Both the position numbers and the translations under genes were made by a program. Below are positions 6,828-15,290 of a stretch of DNA of 26,690 bases, piece by piece; position 1 is the first letter of the stretch; every line of letters starts with the position of its first letter. The stretch spans positions 7,471 through 34,160 of the forward strand of contig NZ_GG695991.1 in NCBI RefSeq assembly GCF_000159955.1, given 5' to 3'. Origin of the DNA: Paenibacillus sp. oral taxon 786 str. D14 (lineage in GTDB: Bacteria > Bacillota > Bacilli > Paenibacillales > Paenibacillaceae). Below the pieces are notes generated by a model, which saw only the letters and a program-made list of their open reading frames with translations, ran no database searches and was not told where the DNA came from.

Positions 6828-8582
6828 TTAGGTTCCCGCTACAATCGAACGAATGGTTTCCAGAGGCAGCTTCGGCTTACGATCATAGGTCAGCAGGCCA
6901 TTAATTTCCTGCTCCACGTCCGTAAACTGGGTATAGCAGAAGCCTTGAACCACCGGAGATTGCAGCATCGGTACGATAACATTCTTTAGCCGCAACGCAA
7001 AATCCTCCTCATTCTCCGCACCCGAGTACCCCCAGCCTTCCCATTCGTTCACCTTAAAGGATATCCCGCCAAACTCTGTGACCAGAATCGGCTGCCCCTC
7101 GTAAGGGAATCCGGGCACCAGAATCACCCGATTACCGGGAGCAGCAGTCAAAGCCGATTCGACCGTTGCATACCGTTCCTCCAGCTTTTCCCTGCGCCAC
7201 TCGTAGTCGTGAATCGTCACAAGGTCGGTGGTAACCAGTTCCCATCCGTCATTGGAAATGACCGGGCGCGTGGGGTCCAGCGATTTGGTCAGGTGGTACA
7301 GCGATACCGCGTGGTGCTGCTGCTGCTTGTCAATCATAATGTTGGTCACGCCCCAACTTTCGTTCAGCGGAACCCATGCCACGATGCAAGGATGGTTAAA
7401 ATCCCGCTCCACCGCCTGCATCCATTCCCGCGTCATCCGGCTGACATACTGCTCAGTGAACTGGTAGGCGTTCGCCATCTCCCCCCACACCAGCAGACCC
7501 AGCTTGTCGGCCCAATACAAGTAGCGGGGATCTTCGATTTTCTGATGCTTCCGCACCCCGTTCAGCCCCATGGCCTTCACCAGCTCCACGTCCCGGCGCA
7601 AGTCCTCGTCGCTTGGCGCGGTCAGCAAGCCATCCGGGAAGTAACCTTGATCCAGCACCAGCTTCATATAATAGGAACGATTATTTAAGTGCAGTTTGCC
7701 GGATTCCACTGAAATTTTGCGCATCCCGAAATAGCTATAGACCGTGTCCACGGGCATACCATCGATCAGCAGCGTTAGCTCTAGATCGTACAAATTGGGG
7801 CGCTCCGGCGTCCACCAGCGTCCCAGACCATGATCGTTAAAGTCATCCAGGTGAATCACCCGGCGACCCGACTCATGACTTAAGGAGAAGCAATCCTCAG
7901 CGACAAATTCGCCGTTAAACGTGATGACGGCTTTCATGCTGGCTTTAACGGAGGCGCTGTGCCCTGCCAAAAACACCTCAAGACCGATATCATTCTTGTC
8001 GATGTCCGGGATCAACCGAATGCGATCAATTCGTGTCGTTGGTACCGGCTCAAGCCAGACGCTCTGCCAAATCCCGGTCGTGCGGGTGTAAAAGATGCTC
8101 TCCGACTGATCCTTCCAATACTGCTTGCCCCGCGGCAGGGAGACGTCGCGGCTGTAGTCCGTCGCCTTCACGACAACGATATTCTCGCCTTCATCAAGCA
8201 CATCCGTAATATCCGCCTTAAACGGCGTATGTCCGCCTTCATGCATCGCCACCAGATGCCCGTTCACCCATACTTTGGCCTCGTAATCCACGGCGCCAAA
8301 ATGCAGCAGCAGCCGGCCAGCCTTATAGTCTTCCGGTACGGTAAAGGTTCTCCGGTACCAGACCTGATCGTGTACGGTTGGATCGCCGATGCCGCTCAGC
8401 TTGCTCTGGTAGCAGAACGGCACGTTGATTTTCCGGCCAAAATCATGTTTCTCGTACCATCTTTCCCTTTCACCAATCCCTTGGTCGTCAAATTCAAACT
8501 CCCATTCTCCGTTTAAACTCATCCAAGCGTCGCGGACAAATTGGGGACGAGGGTACTCGTTACGTAAAGGTTGACTTGTCAT
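6828..8582 (-). CDS. Glycoside hydrolase family 2 enzyme, beta-galactosidase/glucuronidase-like
   Basis: The 584-residue protein has the compact GH2 layout: an N-terminal sugar-binding beta-sandwich (about 10-180, with VWYRRTFTVP and AKVWVNGHLVAMHEGGHTPF), an Ig-like middle domain (about 183-290), and a TIM barrel (about 295-584). By family rules E408 in VPLNESWGV is the acid/base and E503 in VTEFGGIS the nucleophile. It is shorter than LacZ and has no signal peptide, so it acts in the cytoplasm. GH2 specificity (galactose, glucuronic acid, mannose or arabinose) cannot be settled by reading. Its promoter carries the same cre and operator design as the solute-binding protein and GH43 promoters, placing it in that regulon. 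It is the first gene of an operon with the UlaG-like gene. Confidence 0.88.
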   Translation of the reverse strand: MTSQPLRNEYPRPQFVRDAWMSLNGEWEFEFDDQGIGERERWYEKHDFGRKINVPFCYQSKLSGIGDPTVHDQVWYRRTFTVPEDYKAGRLLLHFGAVDYEAKVWVNGHLVAMHEGGHTPFKADITDVLDEGENIVVVKATDYSRDVSLPRGKQYWKDQSESIFYTRTTGIWQSVWLEPVPTTRIDRIRLIPDIDKNDIGLEVFLAGHSASVKASMKAVITFNGEFVAEDCFSLSHESGRRVIHLDDFNDHGLGRWWTPERPNLYDLELTLLIDGMPVDTVYSYFGMRKISVESGKLHLNNRSYYMKLVLDQGYFPDGLLTAPSDEDLRRDVELVKAMGLNGVRKHQKIEDPRYLYWADKLGLLVWGEMANAYQFTEQYVSRMTREWMQAVERDFNHPCIVAWVPLNESWGVTNIMIDKQQQHHAVSLYHLTKSLDPTRPVISNDGWELVTTDLVTIHDYEWRREKLEERYATVESALTAAPGNRVILVPGFPYEGQPILVTEFGGISFKVNEWEGWGYSGAENEEDFALRLKNVIVPMLQSPVVQGFCYTQFTDVEQEINGLLTYDRKPKLPLETIRSIVAGT

Positions 8583-8615
8583 TTTTCCGCTCCTTCGGGT
8601 CTCAATTTATTGTTT

Positions 8616-8688
8616 TTGTTTTAATACATAATTTTTGTATCTTTTAAGCTAAATATATCCCCGAACTCATATTTTGTCAACGCTTTCA
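8616..8688 (-). promoter_or_regulatory. GH2 promoter with cre site and AT-rich operator
   Basis: On the minus strand TGAAAGCGTTGACA (8688-8675) matches the CcpA cre consensus and contains the -35 box TTGACA (8680-8675). A 17-base spacer leads to TATATT (8657-8652). Just downstream of the expected start lies the operator, whose plus-strand reading is TTGTTTTAATACA (8616-8628) followed by ATTTTTGTATC (8631-8641). The same parts in the same order occur at 15175-15247 and 16353-16425. Confidence 0.8.
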
Positions 8689-8753
8689 GCTGATTTTTCT
8701 AATCATATTAGGCATTTTTATTTTACGAACTTTTTGGAATTAAGTATCTGCAA

Positions 8754-8790
8754 TACAAAAAACCACCAACTCCCCAAGGAGCCGATGGTT
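8754..8790 (-). terminator. Intrinsic terminator of the ArsR-like regulator gene
   Basis: On the minus strand AACCATCGGCTCC (8790-8778) pairs fully with GGAGTTGGTGGTT (8773-8761) when G-U pairs are allowed, with a TTGG loop. TTTTTGTA follows the stem. Confidence 0.75.
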
Positions 8791-8814
8791 AGATTAAAGC
8801 TTCATTGAATATAA

Positions 8815-9753
8815 TCAAGCGTCTTCATCCAAAGTGTAGGCGACCTGCAGAACCAGGTCCTGGTCGTAATCGCCAAACTGCTTGCCGAATAGATTAACGC
8901 CGCCCTTATGGATCGCATCCGGCTTGACGCCGATCCGCACACGCAGACTCGGCCGTTGATCGAGGTTCAGATCGTTGATCGTGACGTCCGAGACTTTCTG
9001 CATATCGAGCGTCGTGCGTTCGCGGTCAACTCGCCATGTTTTCAACAAGCCGTATTGCGTCATCCAATCTTCCCACCAGGACGGATTTAATGCGCCGCGC
9101 CGATCCCCAAAATCCCCGGGACTCGTCCACATGCCGATCTCAACGCCATTAATCCATACGGAAATATCTGAAGGCCAGTCATTGTCATAGTTTGGTGCTT
9201 CCGAGCACATTTCCATTGACAACTCCAGCGATTGAATGCGCGCATTCTGCGGAACTTCCAGCGGGAACTGGTACTCCACATACCCTTTACGAAACCACAG
9301 AATCTGCGCCCCCACATGCTTAGGGTGGTAGAAGCTGGCCGGCTCATCCTCCCGAACCAGCATCCCTTCGCTGGATGCCATGCCGCACGTCGGATGAACC
9401 TCACAATCGCTGTAATGCCCGATCGGCATTTCAACCTCGTAAAACTTCATCCCGTCCTTGGACGTCCGGATGCTCGAGTTCAACGAGATGAGAATATCGT
9501 CGTAATTGCGGCTGCACACCTTCATCGCACCGCGGACGGCCGGAAGCAATTCCGTATTAATCAGCTTGGCTGCTTCCAATATCTTGACGTTGTTCGCCAC
9601 CGTAGACACTGGCAGCTCCAGCGTCTCGGCAAGCTCAATGATATTCATGCTCCGCGTGTTGAGCAGGCGAAGAATGTCTACGCGAGACCGTGTAGAGAGC
9701 GCGTGCGCCACTTGAACCAGCTTATCCGGTTCGTGTATCCCGACTTCCAGCAT
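8815..9753 (-). CDS. ArsR-like winged-helix regulator with large unknown C-terminal domain
   Basis: Residues about 8-90 form an ArsR-type winged helix: LVQVAHALSTRSRVDILRLL, then IIELAETLELPVSTVANNVK and ILEAAKLI. Unlike metal-sensing ArsR proteins (about 100 residues), this one has 312 residues. The C-terminal 200 are beta-rich with sugar-binding-protein character, such as DISVWINGVEIGMWTSPGDF and QDLVLQVAYTL. A cluster H113, C117, H120, C123 could be structural or bind a metal. The start has GGAGG just upstream. The gene follows the GH43 lipoprotein gene and precedes GH2, and a large palindrome related to the nearby operators lies in its own promoter. It is therefore the likely local repressor, relieved by a sugar. 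The ligand is inferred, not seen. Confidence 0.75.
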   Translation of the reverse strand: MLEVGIHEPDKLVQVAHALSTRSRVDILRLLNTRSMNIIELAETLELPVSTVANNVKILEAAKLINTELLPAVRGAMKVCSRNYDDILISLNSSIRTSKDGMKFYEVEMPIGHYSDCEVHPTCGMASSEGMLVREDEPASFYHPKHVGAQILWFRKGYVEYQFPLEVPQNARIQSLELSMEMCSEAPNYDNDWPSDISVWINGVEIGMWTSPGDFGDRRGALNPSWWEDWMTQYGLLKTWRVDRERTTLDMQKVSDVTINDLNLDQRPSLRVRIGVKPDAIHKGGVNLFGKQFGDYDQDLVLQVAYTLDEDA

Positions 9754-9794
9754 AGGAACCTCCGTATCCGTATTCCCAAAAAATGATCTTACTT

Positions 9795-9831
9795 TCTTGA
9801 CTTTACTACAATAAGCTGTAATAAATCAAGA
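9795..9831. promoter_or_regulatory. Palindromic operator upstream of the ArsR-like gene
   Basis: Plus-strand arms TTTACTACA (9802-9810) and TGTAATAAA (9817-9825) are inverted around ATAAGC. The outer arms TCTTGA (9795-9800) and TCAAGA (9826-9831) extend the symmetry with a one-base offset. The TGTAATAAA half matches the operators at 15175-15190 and 16353-16367. This suggests autoregulation. No clear -35/-10 pair could be assigned. Confidence 0.65.
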
Positions 9832-9844
9832 TTCATAAAGGTTA

Positions 9845-11272
9845 TCACGATTCCGGGATCTTCAACGGCATCAGGTCAAAGCAGTCCAGTTCAAACTCCC
9901 CGCGATTCTTGGTGAATCGCAGCTTGTTTGTCCCATCCTTCAGCTGAATTTTGGCGGTGGACAATCCCCAGTTGTTCCATCCCTTCGGGTGAACCGCCAC
10001 GGTAACGGAAGATCCCATATCAACGCTTAAATCAAAATAGGCCATTTCTCCGGCAGCGCTCCCGTTTGCGGTTCTCGCCAGCAAGAGATACTCTCCCGCC
10101 GCAGCTTGGACGGAATACTCCGCGTAGCTGTCTTCCTGCTCAAACCGTCCTACGCTCTTTCCACCGGAACCCGCAGGATTCTCCAGCACAGTCACACCGT
10201 CTCCAAGCTGCCCCTTCTCCGATTCATAGCGGATGCGGCTCGCCTCTCCGGACGGCAAGGATAGCGGGAGGTTCGGGTCTACTGGAACCCCTAGATTCGG
10301 GGTGTTATCCGCATTCCAGGTAAAGGGCTGCATCCGCACTTCCCGGTTCCAGCCGGCATCCTTGTATTTCGCCACGTGATATACAATCCAATCCTCTGTA
10401 CCGTCAGGTGACGTGGTGAAGGAATGGTGTCCCGGGCCGTACAGCCCGTTGCCGGACACAAAAATTGGTTCCTCCCTCTTATGCCATGAAGCCGGATCGA
10501 GCAAATCGCTGGTCACATCTGCCGTGATCAAGCCCAGACAATAATCGTTCGTCCAGCTTCCGCTCGCCGAGTAGACCAGATTAATGGTTCCGTTTCGAAC
10601 CGCCACCTGCGGACCTTCATTGACATGCGGCGAATGGTTCGTTTCCCAGGCATAGGTCGGCCGGGCGATCTCCACACGCTCCGAATCAATCGTCCAGGGG
10701 TTACTCATATGGGCGATGTATAGATTTTGACGAACATTCTCGTCCCCTTCCCAACCGGACCAAATAAAATACAATTCGCCGTTCACCTGCAGAACGGTCC
10801 CATCAATGGCCCAACGATTGGCGGCGTCGGTGATTTGCCCTTTTTGCTTCCATACACCTTGTAATGGATCGGTCGAGGTATTCTCCATCACGTACATGCG
10901 ATGGTTCACGTTGTCCCCGTCATCCATGGCGTAATAAATATACCAGGCTCCATGAATATAATGAAGCTCGGGAGCCCAAATGCCGTGGCCGCCTGTCGGA
11001 ATCACCCTCCGGGGAGCGGCATCCACCCCCGTCATCCTGGCGGATTTCCAAACCGTCACGTCACCGCCGGTGGTTTTCGTGAAGTAATAATACCCGTCGG
11101 TATGTTTATACATCCATGGATCTGCCCCGTCCTGCATCAGCACATTATAGAAATCATCCCGTTCTTCACCCGCCCTACCGGAGCCAGAACAACCTACCTG
11201 CGCCAATAGAAACAGACAAATGGCAGGCAACAGCGCTTTCCCGAATTTTCCCGTTTCCATCTTCATTTTCAC
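9845..11272 (-). CDS. Lipoprotein glycoside hydrolase family 43, arabinofuranosidase-like, with C-terminal carbohydrate-binding-like module
   Basis: The 475-residue protein starts with a lipoprotein-type signal ending at C28 (LLAQVGC; the -3 position is unusual). A five-bladed GH43 domain follows (about 40-345). Family catalytic residues are D51 in QDGADPW, D157 in WAIDGTV and E219 in HVNEGPQ. A jelly-roll domain at about 350-470 (YAEYSVQAAAGEYLLLARTA, FELDCFDL) resembles CBM6/CBM35-type modules. It probably removes alpha-L-arabinofuranose at the cell surface; xylosidase activity is possible in this family. The GTG start at 11272 overlaps the permease stop as GTGA, so translation is likely coupled; an ATG six bases later is an alternative. 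It is the last gene of the transporter operon. Confidence 0.88.
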   Translation of the reverse strand: MKMKMETGKFGKALLPAICLFLLAQVGCSGSGRAGEERDDFYNVLMQDGADPWMYKHTDGYYYFTKTTGGDVTVWKSARMTGVDAAPRRVIPTGGHGIWAPELHYIHGAWYIYYAMDDGDNVNHRMYVMENTSTDPLQGVWKQKGQITDAANRWAIDGTVLQVNGELYFIWSGWEGDENVRQNLYIAHMSNPWTIDSERVEIARPTYAWETNHSPHVNEGPQVAVRNGTINLVYSASGSWTNDYCLGLITADVTSDLLDPASWHKREEPIFVSGNGLYGPGHHSFTTSPDGTEDWIVYHVAKYKDAGWNREVRMQPFTWNADNTPNLGVPVDPNLPLSLPSGEASRIRYESEKGQLGDGVTVLENPAGSGGKSVGRFEQEDSYAEYSVQAAAGEYLLLARTANGSAAGEMAYFDLSVDMGSSVTVAVHPKGWNNWGLSTAKIQLKDGTNKLRFTKNRGEFELDCFDLMPLKIPES

Positions 11273-12201
11273 CCTTTAATTGACCCGACGTAGACACCTT
11301 TAACAAAATACTTCTGCAAGAACGGATACACGCACAAAATCGGAACCGTGGATACAACGATCGCGCAATATTTCACCAGTTCCCGGAATGCGGTCGAGCT
11401 CTGAGCACTGTCGATGACGACGCCTCCTGCACTGCCGATCGTGGTTGCCGTGGAATCGTTGGCGACCAAAATTTCCTTCATTAATAGCTGCAGCGGGAAC
11501 AGCTCCCGATCCTTCAGCAAGACCATCGCGTTAAACCAGGAGTTCCAGTTCCCCACCAGATAGTACAGAAAAATAACGGCCAACGTCGCCTTGGACAGCG
11601 GCAGAATCACCCGGATCAAGATGGCAGCCTGGCTTGCCCCATCGATCGTTGCCGCCTCTTCCAGCTCTGCCGGCAGCGACTGGAAGCTGGTTCTTAAGAT
11701 AATGATATTCCACGTGTTCAGCGCGGTCGGCAAGATCATCGCCCACAGGTTGTTATATAAATGGATATCTTTCATTAATAGAAACCAGGGAATCAACCCG
11801 CCGCCAAAGAACATCGTGATCGTAATCAGAATCATGATGAAATTTTTGAAATAGAGATCTTTTCTCGACAGGACAAAAGCGCCCATGATCGTCATGACCA
11901 TATTCACCAACGTGCCTAACCCTACGTAGATGATCGTATTTTTATAACCAACCAGCAGGCTGTTGTCCTTAAAGACCAGCTTATATCCATCCAGCGTAAA
12001 TCCAAGCGGCTTCAACAAAAGTCCGCTGTGTGCCATCAGCGCCGTCGGGTTGCTGACCGAGGCCAGCAAAATATGCAGCAAGGGATAGAAGCAAATTAGC
12101 GTAATCGCGGTGAGCATCATGTAGTTCATGACGTCAAACACGCGATCCCCGGTCGTCATAGGCTTCCAGTGTCGTCGTTTCAGCTTTTTGCGACTGGACA
12201 T
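11269..12201 (-). CDS. Carbohydrate ABC transporter permease, LplC/YtcP-like
   Basis: This is an inner-membrane CUT1-family permease of 310 residues. It has six likely membrane segments and the EAA loop EEAATIDGASQAAILIRVIL, which contacts the ATPase. It ends in the typical YFVKGVYVGSIKG. I chose the ATG at 12201 because AAAGGGGG lies six bases upstream; ATGs at 12207 and 12222 are also in frame. It pairs with the permease just upstream (14-base gap) and the solute-binding protein at 13307-15052. No ATPase gene is present, so a shared MsmX-type ATPase is expected. Confidence 0.92.
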   Translation of the reverse strand: MSSRKKLKRRHWKPMTTGDRVFDVMNYMMLTAITLICFYPLLHILLASVSNPTALMAHSGLLLKPLGFTLDGYKLVFKDNSLLVGYKNTIIYVGLGTLVNMVMTIMGAFVLSRKDLYFKNFIMILITITMFFGGGLIPWFLLMKDIHLYNNLWAMILPTALNTWNIIILRTSFQSLPAELEEAATIDGASQAAILIRVILPLSKATLAVIFLYYLVGNWNSWFNAMVLLKDRELFPLQLLMKEILVANDSTATTIGSAGGVVIDSAQSSTAFRELVKYCAIVVSTVPILCVYPFLQKYFVKGVYVGSIKG

Positions 12202-12215
12202 GGTCATCCCCCTTT

Positions 12216-13187
12216 CTACCATAAGCTCACTTCCGAAGTACGCCGGGCGATTCGGTTCGTCGCCCACAGCAGCGCAAAGTTGATCACGGCGCTAAACAAG
12301 CCAACCGCGGTGGAGAAGCTGAGGCTGGCTTCCCGTAAGCCCCTTCGATAGACATAAGAAGCGATGACGTCTGCCGTATCGTAAATGAGAGGGTTGTAAA
12401 GCAAAATAATCTTCTCGTATCCGGACGCCATCAATCCGCCAATCGCAAAAATAAACAGAATCACGATAATCGGCGTAATTTGCGGCAGCGTAATGTACCA
12501 CATCTTTTTGACTCGACCGATTCCGTCAATCTCGGCTGCCTCATACAAAGCAGGATCGATCGAACTCATCGCGGCCAGATAAATGATGCTGTCCCAGCCG
12601 ATGTTCTGCCAAATCCCGGAAAACGTATAGATCGGCCTAAAAAAGCCGGAGTATCCGAGCAGCGAGGTGTAGTCCTTGCCCGTGATCCATTGCAACACTT
12701 GCGTAACAATGCCTTCATCCGCCGTGAAGATATGAATGATCCCGCACACGACCACCAAAGAGATAAAATGGGGCATATAGGTGATCGTTTGTACGGTTTT
12801 TTTGAACTTCCCGTCGCGAATTTCATTCAGCAGCAACGCCAAAATGATCGGTGCCGTAAATCCAAACACGATCCCCCACACATTAAGGAGAAGCGTATTC
12901 TTGGTCACCCTCCAGAAGTACGGCCCCTGAAAGAACTCTATGAAATGCTTCAAACCAACCCATTCGCTTTGAGCAAACCCAAGCAACGGCTTATAATCCT
13001 TAAACGCGATAAGCACTCCCCACATCGGACCGTAACAAAAAACCAGGAACCAAGCGACAACCGGAAGGGCCAGCAAATAAACAAACCAGTTTTTTCTCAG
13101 ATCTTTTTTGATCCTGGTTCGCGTGCTGTTTGGCTTCGGAGCCTCTGAGGAAGGAGCGATTTTTCTTGATTTACGGACGATCTCCAT
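12216..13187 (-). CDS. Carbohydrate ABC transporter permease, LplB-like
   Basis: The 323-residue permease has a basic cytoplasmic N-terminus (1-33), then six likely membrane segments beginning with WFVYLLALPVVAWFLVF. The EAA loop is YEAAEIDGIGRVKKMWYITL. It forms a heterodimer with the LplC-like protein encoded next and imports an oligosaccharide delivered by the upstream lipoprotein. The ATG has AGGTGAT eight bases upstream. A hairpin in the 119-base gap before it probably lowers permease expression relative to the solute-binding protein. Confidence 0.92.
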   Translation of the reverse strand: MEIVRKSRKIAPSSEAPKPNSTRTRIKKDLRKNWFVYLLALPVVAWFLVFCYGPMWGVLIAFKDYKPLLGFAQSEWVGLKHFIEFFQGPYFWRVTKNTLLLNVWGIVFGFTAPIILALLLNEIRDGKFKKTVQTITYMPHFISLVVVCGIIHIFTADEGIVTQVLQWITGKDYTSLLGYSGFFRPIYTFSGIWQNIGWDSIIYLAAMSSIDPALYEAAEIDGIGRVKKMWYITLPQITPIIVILFIFAIGGLMASGYEKIILLYNPLIYDTADVIASYVYRRGLREASLSFSTAVGLFSAVINFALLWATNRIARRTSEVSLW

Positions 13188-13229
13188 GAACGTATCACCT
13201 ACTCTTCTTATTCCGAATTCTCTGAAACA

Positions 13230-13274
13230 ATAACGAGGGGCCCAAGCTTAACCAGCCCCGGTCACCCTCGTTAT
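13230..13274 (-). terminator. Intercistronic hairpin between binding-protein and permease genes
   Basis: ATAACGAGGG (13230-13239) pairs with CCCTCGTTAT (13265-13274). GGGGC and GCCCC pairing is possible inside. On the minus strand TTGTTTC follows, a weak T run, so this is more likely a partial terminator or an mRNA-stabilising 3' hairpin than a full stop. Confidence 0.6.
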
Positions 13275-13306
13275 ATTTCTTGCTCGATCTTTAGGCCAAA
13301 CGGCGA

Positions 13307-15052
13307 TTATCTGCTGTTGTAACGATCCAATGCTGCCTGATGAATGCTCAGGAATTCGTCCAACCCCATCTTCTTAGCTTCTTCTAAGAACTTGTCGTAC
13401 GCGTCCACCGGCAACTCGCCTTTGATGATCTTGGCAAAATATTCACCCCGGAGCGTAGACAACTGGTTCCCCAGTTCCGCCTCCCGTGAAGCTTCCTCTT
13501 TCGTAAACGAAATCGGAGGCATAGCCGCGCTCGTATCCATGTTCTCGGTCCAATATTTCCGAATTTCGCCGGAGTAGCTGCCTTTCGCTACGATCAGCGG
13601 GTTGGAGTTATGCTCGTCGCGAATGTCCGGCCAAATATGTCTGCGATATTTATCGAGTGCCACTGCTACCGGCTGGCCATCCGGATCATTGTACATGTAG
13701 CTGTTCTCTGGATAATAAGGCTTGCCGTTCTCATCAATGAGGTGAACCGTGCCGTATTCTCCGTAGTTATAGATTTCCCAGCCCTTCTTGGTGTAGGCGA
13801 AATCCAACCAGGCCATGGCCGCTTCGACGTTATCACATTGGGTGGTGATGGCAGCCTCTGTACCCGTTCGCTTAAAGTTCTTGTACGTTGTTGCGGATTG
13901 ATCCCCCTTGTTCAGCACAGGGTTCAGCGCGCCAACAAAATCGATATCATTTTGTTCCTTCCAATAGCTCCACATCGTGTCCGGCGAATCCATCATAACC
14001 GCGGTCTTGTCGGAAATGGCGCTGGCCATTCTTTGGTTGAAGTCAGCCGTTGCCCAGTCTTTGTTGAGCAGCCCTTCTTTGTTCCATTGCTGCATCATGG
14101 CCAGGTATTCCTTGGCCTTCGGTTGTGCTGGACCCCAGGCTACTTTGCCATTGCTGTCCACGAAGGTCCAATCCCACACACCATAAGCGCCGTTTAAAAT
14201 CCCGGTAAAGATCTGACCATAGTTTGATCCGTAGTTCAGCGGCTCGCTGTACCCCACTTCCTTCGCTTTGGTCAGGAAGGTGTGCCATTCATCAATCGTT
14301 TCAGGCACCGGAAGCCCTGTCTTATCCAGCGCTTCCTGCTTGATCAGCATCCCGAACCACATCCATTCCGAATAAGGAGCAACGCCGTAGAAACCAAGCA
14401 GTTTGCCGCTGTCGGTGACCGTCGTTTTTCTTCTCGTCTCGTCAGAATTGCGCCAAGCCGTATAGTTCGGAGCATACTTCTCCATCAAATCGGTCAGATC
14501 CAAATACGCTCCATCGTTAACGCCCGCCTCAAAGCCTCCAGGGTACCGGCCAGGCTCAATGATGATATCCGGCAAATCTCCGGAGGACATCATCAAGGTA
14601 AAGGCATCCGCTTCCTGCCCTACCGGCGGAGTGATGAAGTTGACTTTAATCCCCGTCAGCTTCTCCACTTGCTTCTGGATCGCGTGGTTGTTCATATCCG
14701 GGATGTTGCGATTCGCAGGCATCCAGACATCCAGCGTCACTTCTTCTTTGAAAGGGTAAGCAGAGTAGTCGTTTGGAATTTTCTCATCAAAAATATCACC
14801 CAGATACGTATCGTTGAGCGTCGTATTCACTTCGTTGATTTGCTCTGGAGTCGGAGATGTATTCCCGCGAATATCCTGACTGATGTCGGTAAACGCGGTT
14901 TCCTTCTTCTGTGGCTCCTCGGTAGCATTCTCGCTGGTGTTATTGCCTACGTCAGCCTTTTTCGAACCGCCCCCGCTGCAAGCCGTAATCATGGAGACCG
15001 CAAGAATAAAAACAAACAGAAAACTTAAGATACGTTTTGACTTGTTATTCAT
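13307..15052 (-). CDS. Extracellular sugar-binding lipoprotein, LplA-like
   Basis: This is a 581-residue solute-binding protein of the large LplA type. The signal peptide ends in a lipobox (SMITAC, C25), followed by a Gly/Ser/Lys/Asn/Glu-rich linker to about residue 50. The mature domain begins around EEVTLDVWMPANRNI and carries KLTGIKVNFI and SGDLPDII, typical of family 1 binding proteins. It would capture an oligosaccharide outside the membrane and hand it to the two permeases downstream. I chose the ATG at 15052 because it gives a clean signal peptide and has GGGAGG upstream; the open frame extends 19 codons further. Its promoter carries a cre site and the shared operator. Confidence 0.93.
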   Translation of the reverse strand: MNNKSKRILSFLFVFILAVSMITACSGGGSKKADVGNNTSENATEEPQKKETAFTDISQDIRGNTSPTPEQINEVNTTLNDTYLGDIFDEKIPNDYSAYPFKEEVTLDVWMPANRNIPDMNNHAIQKQVEKLTGIKVNFITPPVGQEADAFTLMMSSGDLPDIIIEPGRYPGGFEAGVNDGAYLDLTDLMEKYAPNYTAWRNSDETRRKTTVTDSGKLLGFYGVAPYSEWMWFGMLIKQEALDKTGLPVPETIDEWHTFLTKAKEVGYSEPLNYGSNYGQIFTGILNGAYGVWDWTFVDSNGKVAWGPAQPKAKEYLAMMQQWNKEGLLNKDWATADFNQRMASAISDKTAVMMDSPDTMWSYWKEQNDIDFVGALNPVLNKGDQSATTYKNFKRTGTEAAITTQCDNVEAAMAWLDFAYTKKGWEIYNYGEYGTVHLIDENGKPYYPENSYMYNDPDGQPVAVALDKYRRHIWPDIRDEHNSNPLIVAKGSYSGEIRKYWTENMDTSAAMPPISFTKEEASREAELGNQLSTLRGEYFAKIIKGELPVDAYDKFLEEAKKMGLDEFLSIHQAALDRYNSR

Positions 15053-15174
15053 ATGAACCTCCCGATTATTGATTTCAAACGCAACAACCCCCGATATTTC
15101 CGCTTGCACTCATCGCCCTTTTCGGATCGGTTCAACCCCCTCTGTCATCAAATGACTCACCGCGAAATTATATT

Positions 15175-15247
15175 ATTGTTTTATTACAATAATTTTGTAT
15201 CTTTGCGTTGATTATAATCCCCGTTCGACGTGATGTCAACGCTTTCA
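15175..15247 (-). promoter_or_regulatory. Transporter operon promoter with cre site and operator
   Basis: On the minus strand TGAAAGCGTTGACA (15247-15234) is a cre match that includes the -35 box TTGACA. A 17-base spacer leads to a perfect TATAAT (15216-15211). The operator ATTGTTTTATTACAAT (plus-strand reading, 15175-15190) and AATTTTGTATC (15191-15201) follow at the expected start point. The position fits a repressor that blocks early elongation or initiation, plus CcpA repression. Confidence 0.85.
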
Positions 15248-15290
15248 TTTACGAAGATAACGATTTTTTTTAATAAAATAACTTGTTGTT

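Noticed and set aside
9799..9825. Plus-strand promoter-like TTGACT followed by TAATAA
   Set aside because: No plus-strand gene follows; the bases are better explained as parts of the palindrome.
14282..15028. Plus-strand frame of 248 codons
   Set aside because: It is antisense to the binding-protein gene, which has a clear signal peptide and family pattern; the frame has Arg/His/Ile-rich shadow composition.
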